The notes beneath the pieces are model-generated. The model was not told where the DNA came from and searched no databases. It saw nothing but the letters and a program-made list of their open reading frames with translations. Made by a program: the position numbers and the translations under genes. Positions 34,459 through 40,476 of a stretch of DNA of 40,476 nucleotides are shown piece by piece; position 1 is the stretch's first letter; each line of letters opens with the position of its first letter. The stretch comes from Streptomyces sp. XM83C (GTDB taxonomy: Bacteria > Actinomycetota > Actinomycetes > Streptomycetales > Streptomycetaceae). Location: positions 1 to 40,476 of the forward strand of contig NZ_JALLGL010000016.1 in the NCBI RefSeq assembly GCF_023072675.1. Direction: 5' to 3'.

Positions 34459-34510
34459 TCCGCGGCCGGCCCGATGCCCTGACCAGCGATCGTCACAGGC
34501 CGGCCGCGGA
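34459..34510 (+). terminator. Terminator of pckA
   Basis: Perfect 13-pair stem TCCGCGGCCGGCC / GGCCGGCCGCGGA around a 26-base loop, starting 33 bases after the pckA stop. Confidence 0.65.
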
Positions 34511-34524
34511 ACCGACCGGCGGGG

Positions 34525-34546
34525 CCCCGCACAACGGCGTGCGGGG
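34525..34546. terminator. Second hairpin after pckA
   Basis: CCCCGCAC and GTGCGGGG pair around the loop AACGGC. It lies between pckA and the converging pseudogene and may serve either. Confidence 0.5.
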
Positions 34547-34644
34547 TCACCGGGTCCGCCGCCGCACCTCCGTCCGCCCCGACGGAGACCACACGGCACG
34601 CGGACCCACCCCCGCCCCCTTCGGCACGGCCCGCCCGCGGGCTC

Positions 34645-35287
34645 TCACGAACGTGCCGACGAGCGCCCCGCCGGCCGGCCCGCCCGCCCGGCGGGGCGCT
34701 CGGCTCTCCGGCGCCGTGTGCCGCGGGCGCGGCCCGCTCCGTCGTACTCCTCCTCCAGCAGCTGCGCCGCCGTGCCCAGCGGCGCTGGAAGTCGGTGCCG
34801 CCACCGAGCGAACGTCTCCGCGAAATCCGGCACCTCGGCGACGGGGGCAGGCAGGTCCCCCGGGAAGCGGAAGACCCGGATCTTGCCCGCCGCCGAGAAC
34901 CGCACGCCGACGAAGTCCCGGCCCGCCTGCCGCGCCTGGTCCGGCAGCGCCGGCGCGCACGCCTTCGGCCACGCCTCGCGGGTCACCCCGCCGGGACCCT
35001 CCGCGTACATCGCGTGCGAGGTGCCCACGCACGCGATCACCGCGCCCGCCCGGTGCTCCGCTCGCCCCGCGTGGCGTACGGCATCAGCTCCCCGGCTGCA
35101 TACCCGGTCGCGAACACCGCAGCTCCGGCACCCCCAGCACCGCCGGCTCCGACGGCACCACCCGCGACAGATGGTCGCCGAGGGTGCCTCCACCCCGCTC
35201 ACCGGTCGCGTTCTCCGCCCTGCGGGCCCGCTCACCGGCGGCCATCTGCCGGAACCGGCCACGGCGCACCAGATGCGAGGGCGCCAT
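34645..35287 (-). pseudogene. Frameshifted gene of unknown family
   Basis: Protein-like sequence runs through three frames on the minus strand. From ATG 35287 the first frame gives MAPSHLVRRGRFRQMAAGER and reaches SRVVPSEPAVLGVPEL before a stop at 35084. A second frame continues as VFATGYAAGELMPYATRGER, stopping near 35042. The third frame carries VIACVGTSHAMYAEGPGGV through FSAAGKIRVFRFPGDLPAPV to TAAQLLEEEYDG and ends at 34645. Joined, this makes a protein of about 210 residues with good Streptomyces codon use in each part. Two frameshifts are needed, one near 35115 and one near 35065. It is either a decayed gene or a sequencing-error hot spot. The family is not recognised. Confidence 0.55.
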
Positions 35288-35436
35288 CACCGCCCGGTCC
35301 CGCGCGCGCGGCGCCTCCCAGGGACTGCCCGGCCGGGTGCACAACCCCGACCGGACCGGGCACAGAATGTCGGGCCGGTACCGCGCGCGCTGCCTAGCGT
35401 GATCGGCACATCACGAGGAAGAGAAGGGAACCGGGA

Positions 35437-36303
35437 GTGCTGGAGCGTCTCAATCAGGTCCTGGACCATGTCGAGCAGCGGCTCGACCAGGACATCGACG
35501 CGGCGGCCCTGGCCCGGATCGCCGTCACGTCGGAGTACCACCTGCGCCGGATGTTCTCCGCGCTCGCGGGCATGCCGCTGTCGGAGTACATCCGCCGCCG
35601 CCGGCTCACCGTCGCCGGCGCGGAGGTGCTCGACGGGCGGGCGACGCTGCTGGAGATCGCGGTGCGGTACGGCTACGGCTCGGGCGAGGCTTTCGCGCGG
35701 GCGTTCCGCGCCGTGCACGGGATCGGGCCGGGGGAGGCCCGGCGCACCGGCGCCGTGCTCGTCTCCCAGCCGCGGCTCACCTTCCGCCTCACCGTCGAAG
35801 GGAGCAGCAGCATGCGGTACCGCGTCGTCGACAGGCCGGACTTCACCGTCGTCGGCTTCAGGGCCAGGGTCCCCCTGGTGCACTCGGGGCCCAACGAGGC
35901 GATCATCGGCTTCGTACGCGGCCTCGACAGGCAGGCCGTGGAGCGGCTGGCGGAACTGTCGGACCAGGAGCCGCAGGGCCTCGTCGCCGTCTGCGACGAC
36001 CTGGACCCCGGCAGGGCGGAGGGCACGGATCTCGACTACTACCACGCGGTGGTCACCTCGGCCCCCGCACCCGACGGCACGGACACGCTCCGTGTGGCGG
36101 CCGGGACCTGGGCGGTGTTCACCACCTCGGGGCCGTCCCCGCAGGCCGTGCAGGAGCTGTGGCGGGACGTGTTCACGCAGTGGTTCCCGTCCACGCCGTA
36201 CCGCAGCCGTCCCGGCCCGGAGATCCTCCGCACGCGCCTGTCGGCGGACGGCACGCACGCGGACGCGGAACTGTGGCTCCCGGTGGAGCGGGAGGCGGGC
36301 TGA
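35437..36303 (+). CDS. AraC-family regulator with a GyrI-like ligand domain
   Basis: This 288-residue regulator has an N-terminal AraC/XylS DNA-binding domain with two helix-turn-helix units (DIDAAALARIAVTSEYHLRRMFSALAG and ATLLEIAVRYGYGSGEAFARAFRAVHGIGPGEAR, about 18-105). A GyrI-like small-molecule-binding domain follows (about 125-285, MRYRVVDRPDFTVVGFRARV). This is the Rob/BmrR-like layout used to sense hydrophobic drugs. GTG 35437 is chosen with GAAGGGAA 8 bases upstream. It has no transporter neighbour, so its targets are not evident. It is convergent with the TetR gene 35 bases away. Confidence 0.92.
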   Translation: MLERLNQVLDHVEQRLDQDIDAAALARIAVTSEYHLRRMFSALAGMPLSEYIRRRRLTVAGAEVLDGRATLLEIAVRYGYGSGEAFARAFRAVHGIGPGEARRTGAVLVSQPRLTFRLTVEGSSSMRYRVVDRPDFTVVGFRARVPLVHSGPNEAIIGFVRGLDRQAVERLAELSDQEPQGLVAVCDDLDPGRAEGTDLDYYHAVVTSAPAPDGTDTLRVAAGTWAVFTTSGPSPQAVQELWRDVFTQWFPSTPYRSRPGPEILRTRLSADGTHADAELWLPVEREAG

Positions 36304-36338
36304 GCGCCGGCCGCAACGGTCGGTCGGGCGGGCGTGAC

Positions 36339-37001
36339 TCAGGGCGCGCCCGGCCTCGGCAGAGGCCGCAGCCGGGGCGCCGGGGGCAGCGGCGGCGGGG
36401 CGTCCGGCGTGGCGCGGAACGCGTCGATCACATACGCGGCGAACCGGCGCGACGCCGCGACCCTCGCGGCCCGCGGCGTGTTCCGCAGGCCGCGGTGGGC
36501 CGTCAGCATCAGCACCAGGTCGTCCACGACGAAGTCGGGGCGCAGCCGCCCCGCCTCCCGCGCCCGGCGGGCCAGCTCGGCCACCGCCCGCAGGGTCCGC
36601 TCCCGGTCGGCGGTGAAGTCCATGGTCTGCGGGTACGCCGTCATGAAGGCGTCGGCGAACCCCGTGCTGTGCGCGTGCAGTTCGCAGATCCGCTCGATCA
36701 GCCTCGTGAAGCCGCGCCACGGGTCCGGATCGGCGAGCGCGTCCCGTACGGCGGTACGGCAGGCGCGCCGCTGCTCGGCGAAGGTCGCCGTGAGCAGCTC
36801 CCGCTTGGCAGGGAAGTGCCGGTACAGCGTGGCCGGCCCCACCCCCGCCCGCCGGGCGACCTCCCGCACGGGCGCACCCAGCCCTTCCTCGCCGAACACC
36901 GCGCGGGCCGCGTCCAGGATGCGCGCCCGGTTGTCGCGGGCGTCGGAGCGCGCGGGGCGGGTGGTGTCGTCGGTCGCGGGGCGAGACAGTTCGCTGGGCA
37001 T
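36339..37001 (-). CDS. TetR-family repressor
   Basis: This 220-residue regulator has the typical N-terminal helix-turn-helix (ARILDAARAVFGEEGLGAPVREVARRAGVGPATLYRHFPAKREL, about 28-71) and a variable helical ligand domain. The Pro/Arg-rich C-terminal tail (PPPLPPAPRLRPLPRPGAP) is disordered. ATG 37001 is the start; the upstream GAGAGACG is a fair ribosome-binding site. It is divergent from a quinone oxidoreductase over 81 bases that contain the dyad CGGAC-GGTGGT-GTCCG (37022-37037). The usual logic is that it represses itself and the oxidoreductase until a quinone or similar electrophile binds. Confidence 0.93.
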   Translation of the reverse strand: MPSELSRPATDDTTRPARSDARDNRARILDAARAVFGEEGLGAPVREVARRAGVGPATLYRHFPAKRELLTATFAEQRRACRTAVRDALADPDPWRGFTRLIERICELHAHSTGFADAFMTAYPQTMDFTADRERTLRAVAELARRAREAGRLRPDFVVDDLVLMLTAHRGLRNTPRAARVAASRRFAAYVIDAFRATPDAPPPLPPAPRLRPLPRPGAP

Positions 37002-37021
37002 CGTCTCTCACTTCGCTCAGG

Positions 37022-37037
37022 CGGACGGTGGTGTCCG
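37022..37037. promoter_or_regulatory. Candidate TetR operator in the divergent gap
   Basis: CGGAC and GTCCG arms around GGTGGT lie between the divergent TetR and oxidoreductase starts. A longer pair CGGTGGT/ACCACCG also spans the gap. Placement is right for a shared operator; arm length is modest. Confidence 0.35.
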
Positions 37038-37082
37038 TTACGTTCCGACGGCGGTGCTACCACCGACCTTAGGAGCAGAGTG

Positions 37083-38045
37083 ATGAAAGCCGTGGTGATC
37101 AGGTCGTTCGGGGGCCCCGAGGGCCTGAGGACGGTCGAGATGCCCGCGCCCCTCCCGGGGCCGGGCCAGGTGCTGATCGCGACGGAGGCGATCGGCGTGG
37201 GCGGCGTGGACGCGGTGATCCGCCGGGGCGCGCTCGCCGCGTACGGCTTCCGGGAGGGGCACCTCCTCGGCAGCGAGGTCGCGGGCACGGTGACCGCGGT
37301 GGGGGAGGGCGTGGACGCCTCCTGGACCGGGCGGCGCGTGTGGGCGTTCACCGGTCTCTCCGGCGGGTACGCCGAGCAGGCCGTGGCCCGCGTCGAGGAC
37401 GTCGTGGCGCTGCCCGACGGTCTGTCCGGCGCCGACGCGGTGACCTTGGGCGGCTCGGGGGTGGTGGCCCGTTTCGCCCTGGAGAAGGCCCGGTTCGCGC
37501 CGGGGGAGACGGTGCTCGTGCGGGGCGCGGCGGGCAGCATCGGCATCACGGCCGTGCAGCTCGCGGCGCGCGGCGGCGCGGGCGCGGTGGTGGTGACCAC
37601 CTCGTCCGCCGAGCGGGGCGCGCGGCTGCGGGAGCTGGGGGCGACCCATGTGCTGGACCGGGCGGGCAACGGCGGCCCGGACGCCCCGGAGGGCTTCGAC
37701 GTGGTGATCGACGTGGTGGGGGGAACGCAGCTCCCGGACTTCCTGGACGCGTTGAACGCGAACGGGCGGTACGTGGCCGTCGGCGTGGTCGGCGGTGAGC
37801 CGCCCGCGGACTTCGGGGCGCGGCTGATGCGCGGCTTCCGCAAGTCGGTGTCGTTCGCGACGTTCAGCTCCGACACCGTGCCCGAGGCCGACCGCAGGGC
37901 CGTACGGGAGGAACAGTTCGCGCAGGCGGCGCGCGGCGAGCTGCGCACGGTCGTCCACGCGGTGCTGCCGCTGGAGCGGGCGGCCGAGGCCCACCGCGCG
38001 ATGGACGCGGGGGAGGTGTTCGGCAGGGTGGTGCTGACGCCGTGA
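37083..38045 (+). CDS. Zinc-free NADPH:quinone oxidoreductase (MDR family)
   Basis: This 320-residue medium-chain reductase lacks the zinc-ligand cysteines of alcohol dehydrogenases. It has the QOR-type opening MKAVVIRSFGGPEGL, the nucleotide-binding motif VRGAAGSIGITAVQLA (about 142-157) and the closing AAEAHRAMDAGEVFGRVVLTP. It likely reduces quinones or enones with NADPH. ATG 37083 has TAGGAGC 7-8 bases upstream. The divergent TetR gene is the probable regulator, making a two-gene electrophile-response module. Confidence 0.92.
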   Translation: MKAVVIRSFGGPEGLRTVEMPAPLPGPGQVLIATEAIGVGGVDAVIRRGALAAYGFREGHLLGSEVAGTVTAVGEGVDASWTGRRVWAFTGLSGGYAEQAVARVEDVVALPDGLSGADAVTLGGSGVVARFALEKARFAPGETVLVRGAAGSIGITAVQLAARGGAGAVVVTTSSAERGARLRELGATHVLDRAGNGGPDAPEGFDVVIDVVGGTQLPDFLDALNANGRYVAVGVVGGEPPADFGARLMRGFRKSVSFATFSSDTVPEADRRAVREEQFAQAARGELRTVVHAVLPLERAAEAHRAMDAGEVFGRVVLTP

Positions 38046-38170
38046 CGCCGTGACGCCAGGCGGAGGCGGGGGCGGCAGGGCCGGTGCGGCGCCTGGAGTG
38101 CCGTCCGGCCCCCGGCCCGCAGGCGGGATGTGTGGCGCCCGGTCCGCGCGTCGCTGCGGGTGCACGCGGA

Positions 38171-38193
38171 CCGGGGCCGTCAGGGGGCCCCGG
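38171..38193. terminator. Hairpin between converging oxidoreductase and small gene
   Basis: Perfect stem CCGGGGCC / GGCCCCGG with a 7-base loop, ending 8 bases before the stop of the minus-strand gene at 38202. Confidence 0.65.
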
Positions 38194-38201
38194 TGCGGGG
38201 C

Positions 38202-38636
38202 TCAGCGGGACGCCAGCTCGCGCGGCTCCAGTGCCGCGGTGTGGACGTCCATCTGCTGCGCGGCGAGGATCGCCGCCGCGGTGTCGGCGCGGGACGCGGC
38301 CACCACCAGGGCCCGGCCGGCGAGGGCGTGCGCACGCCGGTGCAGCACGGCGGGGTCGGCGGGCCGGGCGGTGCCGGTGGAGGCGGTGGAGGCGGTGGAG
38401 CGGACCGGGGGCAGACCGCCCCGCAGCCGGGCCACCTGCTGCGCCAGTCGCTCGGCCCCCTCGTCCAGCTCGGCCGACGGGGCCAGGCCGCGCAGCTCGT
38501 CGGTGACGGCGAGGAGCGCCGCGAGATGGCCCGCGAGCTGGATGTCCAGCTCCTCCTCACGGGATCGGTGGGGGAAGTCCGAGGACGAGCCGGCCATCGT
38601 GCTGTGCACCGACCGGGTGCGTATCGGTTCGTACAT
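38202..38636 (-). CDS. Small helical protein of unknown function
   Basis: This 144-residue soluble protein is mostly helical and Ala/Leu-rich: EEELDIQLAGHLAALLAVTDELRGLAP, ELDEGAERLAQQVARLRGGLPP and a final VLHRRAHALAGRALVVAASRADTAAAILAAQQMDVH. A Ser/Thr/Ala linker (STASTASTGTA) joins the parts. There are no cysteines, signal peptide or membrane segment. ATG 38636 is firmly set by CAGGAGG six bases upstream. A dyad in the promoter spacer suggests regulated expression. I do not recognise the family; the long amphipathic helices suggest a coiled-coil or bundle. Confidence 0.75.
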   Translation of the reverse strand: MYEPIRTRSVHSTMAGSSSDFPHRSREEELDIQLAGHLAALLAVTDELRGLAPSAELDEGAERLAQQVARLRGGLPPVRSTASTASTGTARPADPAVLHRRAHALAGRALVVAASRADTAAAILAAQQMDVHTAALEPRELASR

Positions 38637-38665
38637 GGATGGCCTCCTGTGCTGCGACAGAAGCC

Positions 38666-38694
38666 ATCTTAGCTTAGAACCCGTCTAAAGTTGA
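38666..38694 (-). promoter_or_regulatory. Promoter of the small helical gene with a spacer palindrome
   Basis: On the minus strand, TCAACT (38694-38689) and TAAGAT (38671-38666) are 17 bases apart. The dyad TTAGA-N5-TCTAA (38674-38688) occupies almost the entire spacer. A transcript start near 38659 leaves a leader of about 22 bases carrying the CAGGAGG site. Confidence 0.5.
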
Positions 38695-38696
38695 CC

Positions 38697-39908
38697 TCAC
38701 GGCTGACTGTAACCGTCGAGGAACCGTGCGATACGGCCCACCGCGTCCCGCAGATCCGCCACCGTCGGCAGGGTCACCACCCGGAAGTGATCGGGCTCGG
38801 GCCAGTTGAAGCCCGTCCCCTGCACGACCATGATCTTCTCGCGGCGCAGCAGATCCAGGACGAGCCGCCGGTCGTCCTTGACCTTGAACACCTCGGGGTC
38901 CAGCCGAGGGAACAGATACAGCGCGCCCTTCGGCTTCACGCAGCTCACGCCGGGGATCTGCGTCAGCAGTTCGTACGCCGTGTCCATCTGCTCCTTCAGC
39001 CGGCCGCCCGGCAGCACCAGGTCGTTGATCGACTGCCGCCCGCTGAGCGCTGCGACCACACCGTGCTGACCGGGCATGTTGGCGCACAGCCGCATGTTCG
39101 CCAGGATCGTCAGACCCTCGATGTACGACTCGGCGTGCGCCCTCGGCCCGGAGATCGACATCCAGCCGACGCGGTAACCGGCCACCCGGTACGCCTTCGA
39201 CATGCCGTTGAAGGTGAGCGTGAGCAGATCGGGGGCGATGCTCGCGGTCGGGATGTGCACGGCGTCGTCGTAGAGGATCTTGTCGTAGATCTCGTCCGAG
39301 CAGACCAGCAGGTTGTGTCGCCGGGCGATGTCCGTCAGCCCGCGCAGCACGGCCTCGTCGTACACCGCGCCCGTCGGGTTGTTCGGGTTGATGATCACGA
39401 TCGCCTTGGTGCGGTCGGTGACCTTCCGCTCCACGTCCGCGAGATCGGGCATCCAGTCGGACTGCTCGTCGCAGCGGTAGTGCACGGCCGTACCGCCCGA
39501 CAGGGACACCGCCGCCGTCCACAGCGGATAGTCCGGCGCCGGTACGAGCACCTCGTCGCCGTCGTCCAGCAGGCCCTGCATCGCCATCACGATCAGCTCG
39601 GACACGCCGTTGCCGATGAAGACGTGCTCGACGTCGGTCTCGATGCCGATGGTCTGGTTGTGCATGACGACCGCCCGCCGCGCGGCCAGCAGGCCCTTCG
39701 CGTCGCCGTAGCCGTGTGCCGTGGAGACGTTGCGAAGGACGTCCTCCAGGATCTCCGGCGGACACTCGAAGCCGAACGCGGCCGGGTTGCCGGTGTTCAG
39801 CTTGAGGATGCGGTGACCCGCCGCCTCAAGCCGCATGGCCTCCTCGAGAACCGGGCCCCGGATCTCGTAACAGACGTTGGCGAGCTTGGTCGACTGGATC
39901 AGCTGCAT
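38697..39908 (-). CDS. PLP aminotransferase, class I (alanine-type)
   Basis: This 403-residue fold-type I aminotransferase of the AlaA/AspC-like group probably moves an amino group between alanine and 2-oxoglutarate or a similar pair. The motifs are NTGNPAAFGFECPP at the N-terminus, INPNNPTGAVYDE, SDEIYDKI and the PLP lysine in NGMSKAYRVAGYRVGW, with a C-terminal Arg in DHFRVVTLP binding the substrate carboxylate. ATG 39908 (MQLIQSTKLANVCYEIRGP) is the family start. It lacks a Shine-Dalgarno, and TAAGCT lies 7 bases upstream as a -10, so a leaderless mRNA is likely. It is divergent from the gene at 40033. Confidence 0.94.
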   Translation of the reverse strand: MQLIQSTKLANVCYEIRGPVLEEAMRLEAAGHRILKLNTGNPAAFGFECPPEILEDVLRNVSTAHGYGDAKGLLAARRAVVMHNQTIGIETDVEHVFIGNGVSELIVMAMQGLLDDGDEVLVPAPDYPLWTAAVSLSGGTAVHYRCDEQSDWMPDLADVERKVTDRTKAIVIINPNNPTGAVYDEAVLRGLTDIARRHNLLVCSDEIYDKILYDDAVHIPTASIAPDLLTLTFNGMSKAYRVAGYRVGWMSISGPRAHAESYIEGLTILANMRLCANMPGQHGVVAALSGRQSINDLVLPGGRLKEQMDTAYELLTQIPGVSCVKPKGALYLFPRLDPEVFKVKDDRRLVLDLLRREKIMVVQGTGFNWPEPDHFRVVTLPTVADLRDAVGRIARFLDGYSQP

Positions 39909-39950
39909 GCCGAGGAGCTTACGACCCGGTAATGCCTCATGGGCCGTGTT

Positions 39951-39965
39951 TCTCACCACGTGAGA
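39951..39965. promoter_or_regulatory. TCTCAC-N3-GTGAGA palindrome in a divergent gap
   Basis: Six-base perfect arms around CAC, in the 124-base gap between the aminotransferase and the right-edge gene. A likely operator for one or both. Confidence 0.4.
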
Positions 39966-40032
39966 GGGTGATTTGGGCCGTTATCGCCGGTCACTGTCCC
40001 ACAGGCCCCTCCCGTCCCTACAATGCGCCGTC

Positions 40033-40476
40033 ATGTCCTGGCCAAAAGAGAGCGGTACGCCCCCGCTGGGCCCGGTCGTGCACCCGCCGCACGCGGCGCC
40101 CGACCGCCCCTCGTACGAGCAGTACGCCGACCCGGCGGAGGCGCACGGCTGGGCCGACGGCGCCTACGACGCGACGACGGAGCTGCCCCGTGTCGCCCCG
40201 CCCGCCCCGACCGGGGGCCGCGCGGACCGCCGGCGCGCCCGGCGCAAGGCGGACAGTGCGCGCACCCGGCGCGTTGCGGCGGCGGCGGGCGCTCTGGGCG
40301 CGGTCTCGGCGGCTGCGCTGATCGCCGGTTTCACCTTCTCCCGCTCCGACGGCACGACGCCGGCCAAGGACGGCCGCCCGGACCTCTCCACCCCCGACGA
40401 GGCCTCCACCCCGACGGCCGTCCCGCTCTCGGCGGCCCCGACGTCCGCCGCCCCCTCGACGCCCGGCCCGAAGCCC
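40033..40476 (+). CDS. 5' part of an anchored extracytoplasmic protein, cut by the edge
   Basis: The frame is open from ATG 40033 to the right edge (148 codons, no stop). The visible part has a Pro/Tyr-rich cytoplasmic region (about 1-62), a basic stretch (GGRADRRRARRKADSARTRR), one membrane segment (VAAAAGALGAVSAAALIAGFTF, about 83-104) and then a Ser/Thr/Pro/Ala-rich outer linker. This is a type II anchored or serine-threonine-rich secreted protein whose functional domain lies beyond the window. A TACAAT -10 hexamer at 40019-40024 with ATG 8 bases later suggests a leaderless or near-leaderless transcript. The family cannot be told. Confidence 0.75.
   Translation, partial: MSWPKESGTPPLGPVVHPPHAAPDRPSYEQYADPAEAHGWADGAYDATTELPRVAPPAPTGGRADRRRARRKADSARTRRVAAAAGALGAVSAAALIAGFTFSRSDGTTPAKDGRPDLSTPDEASTPTAVPLSAAPTSAAPSTPGPKP

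Overview
The window is a stretch of high-GC actinobacterial chromosome, almost certainly Streptomyces. GC content is about 72%, third codon positions are almost all G or C, and GTG/TTG starts and GTGA/ATGA stop-start overlaps are common. The gene set includes mycothiol S-conjugate amidase, a lipobox L,D-transpeptidase and a LAxTG surface protein. From memory, the order hutH ... metB ... ilvA ... mca ... pckA resembles the S. coelicolor SCO493x-SCO498x core region, with local differences such as argG. That comparison is recollection, not a search. I see no phage, insertion sequence, CRISPR array, rRNA or tRNA.

Layout. 1-4.1 kb: a cut-off gene, an enoyl-CoA hydratase, argG under a probable ARG box, and an L,D-transpeptidase lipoprotein. 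4.3-9 kb: an acidic-tailed unknown protein, a small LAxTG (sortase E-type) protein, a lipoprotein, hutH and a GAF-GGDEF protein. 9.3-17 kb: a MmyB-type XRE regulator divergent from a zinc alcohol dehydrogenase, a one-TM unknown protein, metB, a degenerate ECF sigma-like gene translationally coupled to a small membrane protein, and a MarR regulator divergent from ilvA. 17-24 kb: a DrrAB-type ABC exporter with a perfect palindrome filling the promoter spacer, greA, DUF4307, mca with a probable SigR promoter, a small membrane protein, and a YyaL-type thioredoxin-fold protein.

24.1-30.6 kb holds the most interesting block: four genes joined by 4-bp overlaps. They encode a processive family-2 glycosyltransferase, a polytopic GT-C (PMT/ArnT-like) glycosyltransferase, a polyprenyl-phosphate-sugar synthase fused to GtrA, and a secreted galactose-oxidase-like copper radical oxidase with a carbohydrate-binding module and an Excalibur-like tail. 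I read this as a self-contained pathway that makes, decorates and oxidises a surface glycan. It recalls the CslA-GlxA pair but carries an added lipid-linked sugar branch.

30.8-40.5 kb: a Mut7-C protein, a hemolysin III/PAQR protein, GTP-dependent pckA, a frameshifted pseudogene, an AraC-GyrI regulator, a TetR regulator divergent from a quinone oxidoreductase, a small unknown gene, an alanine-type aminotransferase, and the start of an anchored protein that runs off the right edge. Most convergent gene pairs are separated by strong GC-rich hairpins, and several promoters carry palindromes at operator positions.
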